From positions 3,844,001 through 3,908,000 of the forward strand of contig NZ_CP099222.1 in NCBI RefSeq assembly GCF_029717145.1: a stretch of DNA of 64,000 bases, in the 5' to 3' direction. Positions 37,902 through 49,006 of the stretch are shown in pieces. Made by a program: the position numbers and the translations under genes. The stretch is from Citrobacter freundii (GTDB lineage Bacteria; Pseudomonadota; Gammaproteobacteria; Enterobacterales; Enterobacteriaceae). The notes under the pieces are model-generated. The model made no database searches and was not told the origin of the DNA. It was given only the letters and a program-made list of their open reading frames with translations. Numbering within the stretch: position 1 is the first letter of the stretch; every line of letters begins with the position of its first letter.

Positions 37902-38849
37902 CTACTGCTTACAGACGGAGACTAATAATTCTTCCATCCATTGGTGGCCTTTATCCCTGCCCGCAGCTTCATGCCAGGAAAGATAGCATGTACGGCTATT
38001 CAATTTTAACGGTAAAGGCAATATCTGTAGATCTAACTGCTCAGAGAATTCTTCCGCTAACCAACGTGGTGCAATAGACACCAGATGCGTTTGCGAAACA
38101 ATATTCAACACGCTGATTAACGCCATACCTTGATAAGCGACACAAGATTGTTTATCCGCAGTGTCATACCAGGGTTGGCTAAATGATGCAAAGCGATCGA
38201 GAGATACCACCGCATGCTGTTCATTATAAACATCGTTTTCCAATAATGGACCACTAATACGGGGGTGTTTTCTGCTCGCGACTAACACCATCTCGTCATT
38301 GAACAAGGGAATACTGGTGAATTCAGGGCGACGGAACTCTTCATAACTAATAACGAACTCAGTTTCCTGATAGCGTAATTGATGTTCGGTGTTTTGATTG
38401 AGTGAAGATTTAAATACGACATTAATGTTTGGCGCAACTTGCTCAACCCGATTATAAATCAAGGAGGTCAGAATATTATCCAATGGGCTGCATACGCAGA
38501 GGTTGAATACGCGCTCGCTACTGGCAGGCTCAAACCCCGAACCCGGCAGTTCATTCTGTACCAGTTGCAATGCCTGACGGACGGAGCCAAAGAGTTGGAA
38601 GGCCCGCGCTGTCGGCTGGATCCCACGGCCATAACGAACAAAAAGTTCATCATTGAACATAATTTTCAAACGCGCCACAGCATTACTGACTGCAGGTTGC
38701 GACATCCCCAGAGTATGCGCAGCGCGGGTAATATTTTGTTCCTGCATTACCGCGTCAAAGACGGTTAATAAATTAAGATCAACCATGCGAAGCTGCGGCT
38801 TTCCCATTGTTATAGGATTTGGTTTATCTATTATTTTCACTTCTGGCAT
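37902..38849 (-). CDS. leuO: LysR-type regulator LeuO
   Basis: A 315-residue LysR-family regulator and H-NS antagonist, which derepresses many silenced genes and responds to starvation. The N-terminal winged helix is [38 protein letters not shown], and the effector domain runs from about 110. I use the ATG at 38849 (MPEVK) with GGAG eight bases upstream; the longer open frame of 52 extra codons reads into AT-rich leader. It is divergent from the leu operon. Confidence 0.95.
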   Translation of the reverse strand: MPEVKIIDKPNPITMGKPQLRMVDLNLLTVFDAVMQEQNITRAAHTLGMSQPAVSNAVARLKIMFNDELFVRYGRGIQPTARAFQLFGSVRQALQLVQNELPGSGFEPASSERVFNLCVCSPLDNILTSLIYNRVEQVAPNINVVFKSSLNQNTEHQLRYQETEFVISYEEFRRPEFTSIPLFNDEMVLVASRKHPRISGPLLENDVYNEQHAVVSLDRFASFSQPWYDTADKQSCVAYQGMALISVLNIVSQTHLVSIAPRWLAEEFSEQLDLQILPLPLKLNSRTCYLSWHEAAGRDKGHQWMEELLVSVCKQ

Positions 38850-39440
38850 ATTTAACTCCACTGTCACTCTAAACTCCCTTTTCCCAGACGGAGTGAAGAA
38901 ATAACCTCCGTTAATATGATTTACCATGCATATAAAATAAGAAAAAGGAAAAACATTAAAATTAGGAAAACATAAAGGTACGAACCTAAATGAACAGAAA
39001 CCCAATGCGAGCGCAGTGTGGCGGATGTCACTGCACGATGATTCATATGTTTAAATTTCACGAACAATATAACCATAAGCACGACGAATACACAATCATA
39101 CGTACGGTGAATATATATTTAAAATTTGATTAAATGTTTATATTATTAATACATTAAAAGTTAACATTAATTTATCAATCATTGATAAGCGTGCCCCCTG
39201 TACTCATTCATGGTCACTATAAAAACTGATAAATCATAAAGATAAAAAGTGTATCTACACCCCATCTCATCAGCATGCTGTCACAATAGTTGCAAACAAA
39301 TATGCTCAAATATGTCAAAGCATGAAAAGTATGTACGAACGCACACTGATTTATTTTATGCGCCTCTAAAAATTCAGCACAATTCGCTTAGATTGCAGAG
39401 GTGTTTTTCTTCTGAATACGGACGTTTACCGGGAGCGGGG
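38850..39440. other. AT-rich leuO-leuABCD divergent region
   Basis: About 590 bp of strikingly A/T-rich DNA, particularly 39040-39250, with no supported gene. In E. coli and Salmonella this stretch is bound by H-NS, StpA and LeuO and silences leuO. The composition here fits that role. Confidence 0.6.
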
Positions 39441-39469
39441 TTGACATCAGCTTTCATATCCAGTACCAC
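39441..39469 (+). promoter_or_regulatory. leu operon promoter
   Basis: Perfect -35 TTGACA (39441-39446), a 17-base spacer and a weak -10 TACCAC (39464-39469), in the position of the E. coli leuP. Confidence 0.75.
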
Positions 39470-39503
39470 TAAAAGCATATCGCATTCGCCTGGAGCCTGA
39501 TTG

Positions 39504-39584
39504 ATGACTTACATTGTTCGTTTTAACGGTCTACTACTACTAAACGCATCTTCGTTGCGCGGTAGACTGGTGAACGACATTTAG
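39504..39584 (+). CDS. leuL: leu operon leader peptide
   Basis: A 26-codon ORF, MTYIVRFNG-LLLL-NASSLRGRLVNDI. Four consecutive leucine codons, all the rare CTA, form the control codons. Low charged tRNA-Leu stalls the ribosome here and prevents the downstream attenuator from forming. The peptide keeps the N-terminal IVRFxGLLLLNA pattern of E. coli LeuL but its C-terminal third is different. Confidence 0.93.
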   Translation: MTYIVRFNGLLLLNASSLRGRLVNDI

Positions 39585-39608
39585 CATTACGTCAGCTCCA
39601 GTTAAGAC

Positions 39609-39638
39609 AAAAACCCGCGCCGCTGCGCGGGTTTTTTT
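39609..39638 (+). terminator. leu attenuator
   Basis: AACCCGCGC / GCGCGGGTT hairpin followed by seven T residues, between leuL and leuA. It is the rho-independent terminator of the attenuation system. Confidence 0.92.
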
Positions 39639-39680
39639 ATGCTCGAAGCAAGGCGCCAAAAAAGACAAAGGACCTAAACC

Positions 39681-42343
<2,663 letters not shown>

Positions 42344-42345
42344 TC

Positions 42346-43746
42346 ATGGCTAAAACGTTGTATGAAAAGTTGTTCGATGCGCACGTCGTGTATGAAGCGC
42401 AGGACGAAACGCCGCTGCTGTATATCGACCGCCATCTGGTGCACGAAGTGACCTCACCGCAGGCATTCGACGGCCTGCGGGCGCATAACCGTCCGGTTCG
42501 CCAGCCGGGTAAAACCTTCGCCACCATGGATCATAACGTCTCGACGCAAAGCAAAGACATTAACGCCTCCGGTGAAATGGCGCGCATCCAGATGCAGGAG
42601 CTGATCAAAAACTGCAATGAGTTCGGCGTCGAACTGTACGATCTGAACCACCCTTTTCAGGGCATCGTCCACGTGATGGGACCCGAGCAAGGTGTGACCT
42701 TACCGGGTATGACCATCGTCTGCGGTGACTCCCACACCGCCACACACGGTGCGTTCGGCGCGCTGGCGTTTGGTATCGGGACCTCAGAAGTCGAACACGT
42801 GCTGGCCACGCAAACCCTGAAGCAAGGGCGCGCCAAAACCATGAAGATCGAAGTTAATGGCACGGCAGCACCAGGAATTACTGCCAAAGATATCGTGCTG
42901 GCGATTATCGGTAAAACCGGTAGCGCAGGCGGTACCGGGCACGTGGTTGAGTTTTGCGGCGATGCCATCCGCGCCCTGAGCATGGAAGGTCGTATGACCC
43001 TGTGTAACATGGCAATCGAAATGGGGGCCAAAGCGGGTCTGGTCGCACCGGATGAAACCACCTTCAACTATGTACAGGGACGTTTACATGCCCCTAAAGG
43101 TCAGGATTTTACCGATGCCGTCGCCTGGTGGAAAACGCTGAAAACCGACGACGGAGCGACGTTTGATACCACCGTCACCCTGCAGGCAGAAGAGATTGCT
43201 CCGCAGGTCACCTGGGGCACTAACCCAGGCCAGGTAATCTCCGTAAACGATAACATTCCCGACCCCGCGTCGTTTAACGATCCGGTTGAACGCGCATCAG
43301 CGGAAAAAGCGCTGGCCTATATGGGGCTGAAGCCGGGCATTCCGTTGACGGAAGTGGCTATTGATAAAGTGTTTATCGGCTCCTGCACCAACTCGCGTAT
43401 TGAAGATTTACGTGCCGCAGCTGAAATCGCCAAAGGCCGCAAGGTCGCGCCGGGCGTGCAGGCATTGGTAGTGCCGGGTTCAGGCCCGGTTAAAGCCCAG
43501 GCTGAAGCAGAAGGTCTGGATAAGATTTTCATTGAAGCCGGTTTTGAATGGCGCTTACCGGGTTGCTCAATGTGCCTGGCGATGAACAACGATCGTCTGA
43601 ATCCGGGCGAACGCTGTGCTTCCACCAGCAACCGTAACTTTGAAGGTCGTCAGGGCCGCGGAGGGCGTACGCACTTAGTCAGCCCGGCCATGGCCGCCGC
43701 GGCCGCCGTTACCGGTCATTTTGCCGACATTCGCCGCATCAAATAA
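42346..43746 (+). CDS. leuC: 3-isopropylmalate dehydratase large subunit
   Basis: A 466-residue aconitase-family subunit that isomerises 2- to 3-isopropylmalate with LeuD. The [4Fe-4S] ligands are Cys347 (GSCTNSR), Cys407 and Cys410 (PGCSMC), with spacing calculated from the codons. It starts two bases after leuB. Confidence 0.98.
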   Translation: MAKTLYEKLFDAHVVYEAQDETPLLYIDRHLVHEVTSPQAFDGLRAHNRPVRQPGKTFATMDHNVSTQSKDINASGEMARIQMQELIKNCNEFGVELYDLNHPFQGIVHVMGPEQGVTLPGMTIVCGDSHTATHGAFGALAFGIGTSEVEHVLATQTLKQGRAKTMKIEVNGTAAPGITAKDIVLAIIGKTGSAGGTGHVVEFCGDAIRALSMEGRMTLCNMAIEMGAKAGLVAPDETTFNYVQGRLHAPKGQDFTDAVAWWKTLKTDDGATFDTTVTLQAEEIAPQVTWGTNPGQVISVNDNIPDPASFNDPVERASAEKALAYMGLKPGIPLTEVAIDKVFIGSCTNSRIEDLRAAAEIAKGRKVAPGVQALVVPGSGPVKAQAEAEGLDKIFIEAGFEWRLPGCSMCLAMNNDRLNPGERCASTSNRNFEGRQGRGGRTHLVSPAMAAAAAVTGHFADIRRIK

Positions 43747-43756
43747 GGAAACTACC

Positions 43757-44362
43757 ATGGCAGAGAAATTTACCCAGCATACCGGCCTGGTTGTCCCCCT
43801 GGATGCCGCCAACGTCGATACGGATGCAATCATTCCCAAACAGTTTTTGCAGAAGGTGACGCGTACCGGTTTTGGCGCACACCTGTTTAACGACTGGCGC
43901 TTTCTCGATGAGAATGGTCAGCAGCCTAATCCGGAATTCGTACTGAACTTCCCGGAATATCAAGGCGCGTCGATTCTGCTCGCGCGAGAAAACTTTGGCT
44001 GCGGATCCTCGCGCGAACATGCGCCGTGGGCGCTGACCGATTACGGTTTCAAAGTGGTGATCGCCCCAAGCTTCGCTGACATTTTCTACGGCAACAGCTT
44101 TAATAACCAACTGCTGCCGGTGAAATTAAGCGACGACGAAGTGGATGAACTGTTCGCGTTGGTACAGGCCAATCCGGGGATCCGTTTTGAGGTGGATCTG
44201 CAGGCACAGGTGGTGAAGGCTGGCGATAAAGCGTATCCGTTTGAAATCGACACCTTCCGCCGCCACTGCATGCTGAACGGTCTCGACAGTATTGGGCTGA
44301 CGTTGCAGCACGAAGACGCGATCTCGACTTACGAGAACAAACAGCCCGCGTTTATGCGCTAG
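43757..44362 (+). CDS. leuD: 3-isopropylmalate dehydratase small subunit
   Basis: A 201-residue swivel-domain partner of Leu[14 protein letters not shown] is the conserved substrate-recognition segment. I use the ATG at 43757 after AAGGAAA; the longer frame starts within leuC. It is last gene of leuABCD. Confidence 0.97.
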   Translation: MAEKFTQHTGLVVPLDAANVDTDAIIPKQFLQKVTRTGFGAHLFNDWRFLDENGQQPNPEFVLNFPEYQGASILLARENFGCGSSREHAPWALTDYGFKVVIAPSFADIFYGNSFNNQLLPVKLSDDEVDELFALVQANPGIRFEVDLQAQVVKAGDKAYPFEIDTFRRHCMLNGLDSIGLTLQHEDAISTYENKQPAFMR

Positions 44363-44384
44363 TGCTTGTTGTTGCCAGATAAGC

Positions 44385-44463
44385 ATGCCGGATGACGACG
44401 CAAAAGCGTCTTATCCGGCCTACGGAAAGATTTGTAGGCCGGATAAGCGCAGCGTATCCGGCA
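44385..44463. repeat. BIME (two REP units)
   Basis: ATGCCGGATGACGACG...CGTCTTATCCGGCCTAC and GTAGGCCGGATAAGCGC...GCGTATCCGGCA, between the convergent leuD and setA genes. There is no separate T-run terminator after leuD. Confidence 0.9.
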
Positions 44464-44469
44464 CACCCA

Positions 44470-45648
44470 CTACACATCCTTCACTCGCCCGGTCATCACC
44501 AGCGTAACCACCGAAATTCCCGCAATCACCCAGTAGACGGCATAATGCCCATAACTTTGCGCCACCGCCCCCTGAATTACCCCCGCCAGAATCACCCCCG
44601 TGGAGATACTGTTGGTAAATAAGGTGGTAGCTGAACCCGCCCTGCCCGGCATCAGATCCTGAAACCACAGCATGCCTATTCCGGCAACAATCCCGATGAA
44701 TACCGCATTAAACAGCTGCAGGACCAGTAGCGCCGTATGGCTATGGAAGAAGATAAGCCCAAGGTAAAACAGCACGCCTGCCGCCACGGCGGTTATCATC
44801 ATCCGCCGCTTACCAAAACGCTTCACGTAGTAACCCGCCAGAATCATTGCCGGAATTTCCAACCCGGCGGCGGTGCCCATCAGGATCCCTGCCAGTTTGT
44901 CCGGTAGTCCCAGTTCAAGGCTAATCCACAGCGGCATATCGATAATGTACATGGTGTTGCAGGTCCACATCAGCGTGGAGGCAATAAACAACATGCGCAC
45001 ATTTTTGTCCTGCCAGCCGCCGGTCTGCTCAAGCGGGACATCGACAGGCTGCTCGACCCGCGCCACCGACGGCAGTATCAGCGCGATCAGCACCAGGCTA
45101 ACGGCAAATATCCCGGCAGCAATCGAAAACATCATCGTGAAGCCGTAATTTAACGCCAGCATAAACGCCAGCGGCGGCCCAATCACCCACGCCAGCGAAA
45201 GCTGCGCACGCATCACCGAGCTGAACATCACCACTTCTCGCGCCGAGTTATCGGCATACTCCCGCGCCAGCGCAAACAGCTGCGGCATGGCGGTATTTGC
45301 TAGCGAAGCCAGCAGCACCCCGCAGGTGATCAGCGTTAAATAGTGGCGGTTAAAGGCAAACAGCAACGCATTGCCAATCGCCATCAGACAGCAGAACATG
45401 ATCAGCTTACGCCGATCGCCCCGACTGTCGGATCGTTTCGCCAGACCAAGGCTGACCGCGATCCCGGCGATCGCATTGACGGTGTAAAACAGCCCAACCC
45501 AAAATGGCTGTGCCCCCACCTCGCGACTCAGAAACAGGCTCAGCGTGGGTGCCTGTAACGCGCCCGCTACGCCCATCATAAAGGCAACCAGCATAAACGC
45601 CGCATACACGCCGTTAAGGCGCCGTCCCATGGTCATAATCCAGAGCAT
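44470..45648 (-). CDS. setA: Sugar efflux transporter SetA
   Basis: A 392-residue, 12-helix MFS exporter that effluxes glucose, lactose and glucose analogues. It has an MFS-type loop AKRSDSRGDRRK and long hydrophobic segments throughout. It lies just downstream of sgrS on the same strand and is co-transcribed with it in E. coli as part of the sugar-phosphate stress response. AAGGAAAG precedes the start. Confidence 0.96.
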   Translation of the reverse strand: MLWIMTMGRRLNGVYAAFMLVAFMMGVAGALQAPTLSLFLSREVGAQPFWVGLFYTVNAIAGIAVSLGLAKRSDSRGDRRKLIMFCCLMAIGNALLFAFNRHYLTLITCGVLLASLANTAMPQLFALAREYADNSAREVVMFSSVMRAQLSLAWVIGPPLAFMLALNYGFTMMFSIAAGIFAVSLVLIALILPSVARVEQPVDVPLEQTGGWQDKNVRMLFIASTLMWTCNTMYIIDMPLWISLELGLPDKLAGILMGTAAGLEIPAMILAGYYVKRFGKRRMMITAVAAGVLFYLGLIFFHSHTALLVLQLFNAVFIGIVAGIGMLWFQDLMPGRAGSATTLFTNSISTGVILAGVIQGAVAQSYGHYAVYWVIAGISVVTLVMTGRVKDV

Positions 45649-45676
45649 ATCTTTCCTTTTAAGCGCAGCGGAAACG

Positions 45677-45918
45677 AAAAAAGCCAGCAGATAATACCTG
45701 CTGGCGCGGCGATTAACACCAATACTCAGTCACACATGATGTCTGCAATTCCCAATTCAGAGGTCAGTCTTGCAACTCCCACTGCATCAGTTCATCAAGC
45801 ATCTTTAAGCGCTGCGGCGCACTCAGGCAAGCCAACCAGGACAAACGCGCTGTCGAGGTAAAGTACCTTAAATAGAACTGACGCATAGATGACCCCTTCG
45901 TTGTCTCATCGCTTCATC
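45677..45918 (-). ncRNA. sgrS: SgrS small RNA
   Basis: Hfq-dependent, dual-function RNA that blocks ptsG and manXYZ translation during glucose-phosphate stress. The conserved pairing seed GTGTGACTGAGTATTGGTG (complement of about 45717-45735) is intact. The 3' end is a terminator stem (GCCAGCAG / CTGCTGGC) followed by TTTTTT. The 5' end is placed at GATGAAGC (45918) by analogy to E. coli, so the total of about 242 nt is approximate. It contains sgrT. Confidence 0.9.
45764..45886 (-). CDS. sgrT: Glucose transport inhibitor peptide SgrT
   Basis: A 40-codon ORF inside SgrS, starting MRQFYLRYFTSTARLSWL and ending LMQWELQD. It shares the MRQFY..YFT.TA.L.WL, PQRL.ML and LMQW features that I recall from E. 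coli SgrT (43 residues). The peptide inhibits the PtsG glucose transporter. GAAGGGG precedes the ATG, and the stop lies about 30 bases before the pairing seed. Confidence 0.88.
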   Translation of the reverse strand: MRQFYLRYFTSTARLSWLACLSAPQRLKMLDELMQWELQD

Positions 45919-45985
45919 GGAATTCATTATTGGCTTAATATGGGGATAATAAAATTGCTGAGTTTTCCGTGGGAGTTCCCCTTTT

Positions 45986-47641
45986 ATGTCTTCTGGTCGT
46001 TTGCAACAACAGTTTATCCGCCTGTGGCAATGCTGCGACGGCAAAACGCAAGACACCACGCTGAACGAGTTGGCAGAGTTACTCAGTTGCTCGCGCCGCC
46101 ATATGCGTACCCTGCTCAACACCATGCAGGAACGCGGCTGGCTAACGTGGGAAGCCGAGGTCGGTCGCGGCAAACGTTCACGCCTGACCTTTCTCTACAC
46201 CGGGCTGGCGCTCCAGCAGCAGCGGGCGGAAGACCTGCTGGAACAGGATCGCATTGATCAACTGGTGCAACTGGTCGGCGATAAAACAGCCGTGCGACAA
46301 ATGCTGGTTTCCCATCTGGGCCGCAGCTTTCGCCAGGGGCGGCACATCATGCGCGTCCTTTACTATCGCCCGATGCGCAATCTGCTCCCGGGTACGGCGC
46401 TACGCCGTTCCGAAACCCATATCGCCAGGCAAATCTTCAGCGCCTTAACCCGCGTAAATGAGGAAAATGGGGAACTGGAAGCCGATATTGCCCACCACTG
46501 GCAACAAATTTCGCCGCTGCACTGGCGGTTCTTCCTGCGTCCTGGGATCCATTTTCATCATGGTCGCGAGCTGGAAATGGAGGATGTGATCGCCTCACTG
46601 AGGCGGATCAACAGCCTGCCGCTGTACTCGCACATTACGCAAATTGCCTCCCCCACGGCCTGGACGCTGGATATCCATCTGGCGCAACCTGATCGCTGGC
46701 TGCCGTGGCTACTGGGACAGGTCCCCGCCATGGTCCTGCCGCGCGAATGGGAAACGCTGAATAACTTTTCCAGCCACCCGATTGGCACCGGTCCCTATGC
46801 GGTCGTCCGCAATACGAGTAACCAGCTAAAAATTCACGCTTTTGATGATTACTTTGGTTACCGGGCGCTGATTGACGAAGTGAACGTGTGGGTGTTACCG
46901 GACATCGCCGAAGAGCCCGGCGGCGGACTCACGCTCAAAGGCCCGACGGAAGATGAAAAGGCTATCGAAAGCCGGCTGGAGGAAGGGTGTTATTACATGC
47001 TGTTTGATTCCCGCGTCCATCGCGGAGCCAATCAGGAGGTGCGCGAATGGGTAAGCCGCATACTCTCGCCGACGAATTTAATTTTTCAGGCTGACGAGCA
47101 GTATCAACGACACTGGTTTCCCGCGTACGGATTACTGCCTCGCTGGCATCATGCCAGGCCAGGACTCGGTGAAAAACCGGCGGGACTGGAAACACTGACG
47201 CTCACCTACTATCGCGATCATATCGAGCATCGGGTGATTGCGCAGATCATGAAAACATTGCTGGCGGAGCATCAGGTACAGCTGAATATTCAGGAGATCG
47301 ACTACGATCAATGGCACGCAGGCGAGACCGTCAGCGATATCTGGCTCAACAGCGCCAACTTTACCTTACCGCTGGACTTCTCGCTGTTCGCCCATTTATG
47401 CGAAGTCCCGCTGCTGCAAAACTGTCTTTCTCTGGACTGGGAAAGCGACGCCGCCCGCTGGCGCACCGGCGAGATGAGCCTCGCAGCATGGTGTCAGCAA
47501 CTGCTTGCCAGTAAAGCCATTGTACCGCTGATCCATCACTGGCTGATCATTCAGGGGCAGCGCAGTATGCGTGGGTTACGCATGAATACGCTTGGCTGGT
47601 TTGATTTTAAATCAGCATGGTTTGCACCGCCGGACCCGTAG
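45986..47641 (+). CDS. sgrR: SgrR, transcriptional activator of sgrS
   Basis: A 551-residue regulator with an N-terminal winged helix ([22 protein letters not shown]) and a C-terminal solute-binding-protein-like domain that senses sugar-phosphate stress. It activates the divergent sgrS-setA unit and represses itself. GGGAG is the ribosome-binding site. Confidence 0.96.
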   Translation: MSSGRLQQQFIRLWQCCDGKTQDTTLNELAELLSCSRRHMRTLLNTMQERGWLTWEAEVGRGKRSRLTFLYTGLALQQQRAEDLLEQDRIDQLVQLVGDKTAVRQMLVSHLGRSFRQGRHIMRVLYYRPMRNLLPGTALRRSETHIARQIFSALTRVNEENGELEADIAHHWQQISPLHWRFFLRPGIHFHHGRELEMEDVIASLRRINSLPLYSHITQIASPTAWTLDIHLAQPDRWLPWLLGQVPAMVLPREWETLNNFSSHPIGTGPYAVVRNTSNQLKIHAFDDYFGYRALIDEVNVWVLPDIAEEPGGGLTLKGPTEDEKAIESRLEEGCYYMLFDSRVHRGANQEVREWVSRILSPTNLIFQADEQYQRHWFPAYGLLPRWHHARPGLGEKPAGLETLTLTYYRDHIEHRVIAQIMKTLLAEHQVQLNIQEIDYDQWHAGETVSDIWLNSANFTLPLDFSLFAHLCEVPLLQNCLSLDWESDAARWRTGEMSLAAWCQQLLASKAIVPLIHHWLIIQGQRSMRGLRMNTLGWFDFKSAWFAPPDP

Positions 47642-47692
47642 ATCCGGCTCTTGATTGCCGCATAGCAACAAAATCATTACACTAACGCCGTT

Positions 47693-47853
47693 CTCAACGG
47701 GGTGCCAATAAAAAACATACGCAAAATCATTCATGATGCATCAAGGCGGCAAGCAAACGCAGCCAACGCAGAGGCAGCGTGAAGGATGAAGTGTATGAGG
47801 CTGAGAGATACCCGTCGAACCTGATCCGGATAATGCCGGCGAAGGGATTTGAG
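47693..47853 (+). ncRNA. TPP riboswitch aptamer with enlarged P3
   Basis: All conserved thi-box parts are present: P1 CTCAA (47693-47697) with TTGAG (47849-47853), GGGGTGCC (47699-47706), CTGAGAGATACCC (47801-47813), GAACCTGATCCGGATAATGCC and GCGAAGGGA. The P3 arm between GGGGTGCC and CTGAGA is about 91 bases long, because a 74-bp ERIC-derived palindrome sits in it. The total aptamer is about 161 nt. It controls thiBPQ in response to thiamine pyrophosphate. Confidence 0.93.
47720..47793 (+). repeat. ERIC element with internal deletion, inside P3
   Basis: 74 bp flanked by TA on both sides (47718-47719 and 47794-47795). The left end has ATCATTC...TGCATC..GGCGGCAA, and the right end GCAGCCAACGCAGAGGC...GAAGGATGAAGTG. 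The ends match those of the 119-bp ftsA-ftsZ ERIC almost base for base, but the central 45 bp are absent. Flanking CATAC and GTATG can pair to close P3. Confidence 0.85.
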
Positions 47854-47879
47854 GCTGTAGCTCAAGTCCTTTGCCACCT
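47842..47879 (+). promoter_or_regulatory. thiB riboswitch expression platform (putative)
   Basis: AAGGGATTTGAG (47842-47853, which includes the P1 3' strand) can pair with CTCAAGTCCTTT (47861-47872), giving an alternative to P1. CACCT at 47875-47879 is complementary to AGGTG of the thiB Shine-Dalgarno (48014-48018). The scheme is inferred from complementarity only. Confidence 0.5.
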
Positions 47880-47880
47880 A

Positions 47881-48004
47881 ACTCGTCATACTTCAAGCTG
47901 TAGATGCGTTGGCTTTCCTCGCTCACCCCAGTCACGTACTACCTGTACGCTCCCGGGGATGCGCTACGTCGCCGCCTTCCTGCAACTCGAATTATTTAGA
48001 GTTT
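47881..48004 (-). repeat. Full-length ERIC element in the thiB leader
   Basis: 124 bp matching ERIC in the reverse direction on the plus strand: GTCATACTTCAAGCTG at the left, GCTCACCCCAGTCACGTACT and TCCCGGGGATGCGCTA in the centre, and GCCGCCTTCCTGCAACTCGA at the right. TA dinucleotides flank it (47879-47880 and 48005-48006). It separates the riboswitch from the thiB Shine-Dalgarno by a long self-complementary stretch. Confidence 0.9.
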
Positions 48005-48022
48005 TACTTTATGAGGTGCAAA

Positions 48023-49006
48023 GTGTTTAAAAAATGTCTTCCGCTTTTACTGCTGTGCGCAGCGCCTGCCTTCGCCAAACCCGTTCTGACCGTCTATACC
48101 TACGACTCGTTCGCCGCCGACTGGGGCCCCGGCCCAACCATCAAAAAAGCCTTTGAAGCCGACTGCAACTGCGAACTAAAGCTGGTGGCGCTGGAAGATG
48201 GCGTCTCGCTGCTTAACCGCCTGCGTATGGAAGGAAAAAACAGTAAAGCCGACGTCGTGCTCGGACTGGATAACAACCTGCTCGACGCGGCAATGCAGAC
48301 CAAACTGTTTGCCAAAAGCGGCGTGGCGAGCGATGCCATCAACGTCCCTGGCGGCTGGAAAAACGACACCTTTGTACCGTTTGATTACGGTTATTTCGCC
48401 TTTGTGTATGACAAAAACAAGCTGAAAAACCCACCGAAGAGCCTGAAAGAACTGGTCGAAAGCGACCAGAAATGGCGCGTAATTTATCAGGACCCACGCA
48501 CCAGCACGCCGGGTCTGGGACTGCTGCTGTGGATGCAGAAAGTGTACGGCGATAAAGCGCCGGAAGCCTGGCAGAAACTGGCGGCTAAAACCGTCACCGT
48601 CACCAAGGGCTGGAGTGAAGCCTACGGTCTGTTCCTGAAAGGTGAAAGCGATCTGGTACTGAGCTATACCACTTCTCCGGCGTATCACATCATCGAAGAG
48701 AAGAAAGATAACTACGCCGCCGCCAATTTTAGCGAGGGACACTATTTGCAGGTGGAGGTCGCCGCACGTACCGCCGCCAGCAAACAGCCCGAACTGGCGG
48801 AAAAATTCCTGACATTTATGGTTTCTCCGGCGTTCCAGAACGCAATCCCCACCGGCAACTGGATGTATCCGGTCACCCAGGTCACGCTTCCTCCTGGCAT
48901 TGCACAACTGGAAAAACCTTCCACCGCGCTGGAATTCACCCCACAACAGGTAGCAACTCAACGTCAGACATGGATTAACGCATGGCAACGCGCCGTCAGC
49001 CGTTAA
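48023..49006 (+). CDS. thiB: Thiamine/TPP-binding periplasmic protein ThiB (TbpA)
   Basis: A 327-residue ABC solute-binding protein for thiamine, TMP and TPP. The signal peptide is VFKKCLPLLLLCAAPAFA, cut before KPVLTVYTYDSF. I use the GTG at 48023, a few bases after GAGGTG (48013-48018), because it gives the E. coli length. The in-frame ATG at 48011 overlaps the Shine-Dalgarno, and longer frames run into the ERIC repeat. Confidence 0.95.
   Translation: MFKKCLPLLLLCAAPAFAKPVLTVYTYDSFAADWGPGPTIKKAFEADCNCELKLVALEDGVSLLNRLRMEGKNSKADVVLGLDNNLLDAAMQTKLFAKSGVASDAINVPGGWKNDTFVPFDYGYFAFVYDKNKLKNPPKSLKELVESDQKWRVIYQDPRTSTPGLGLLLWMQKVYGDKAPEAWQKLAAKTVTVTKGWSEAYGLFLKGESDLVLSYTTSPAYHIIEEKKDNYAAANFSEGHYLQVEVAARTAASKQPELAEKFLTFMVSPAFQNAIPTGNWMYPVTQVTLPPGIAQLEKPSTALEFTPQQVATQRQTWINAWQRAVSR

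Noticed and set aside
47779-48030. Open frame across the TPP riboswitch and ERIC before thiB
   Set aside because: It lies wholly in conserved RNA structure and repeat DNA and overlaps the thiB start in another frame.
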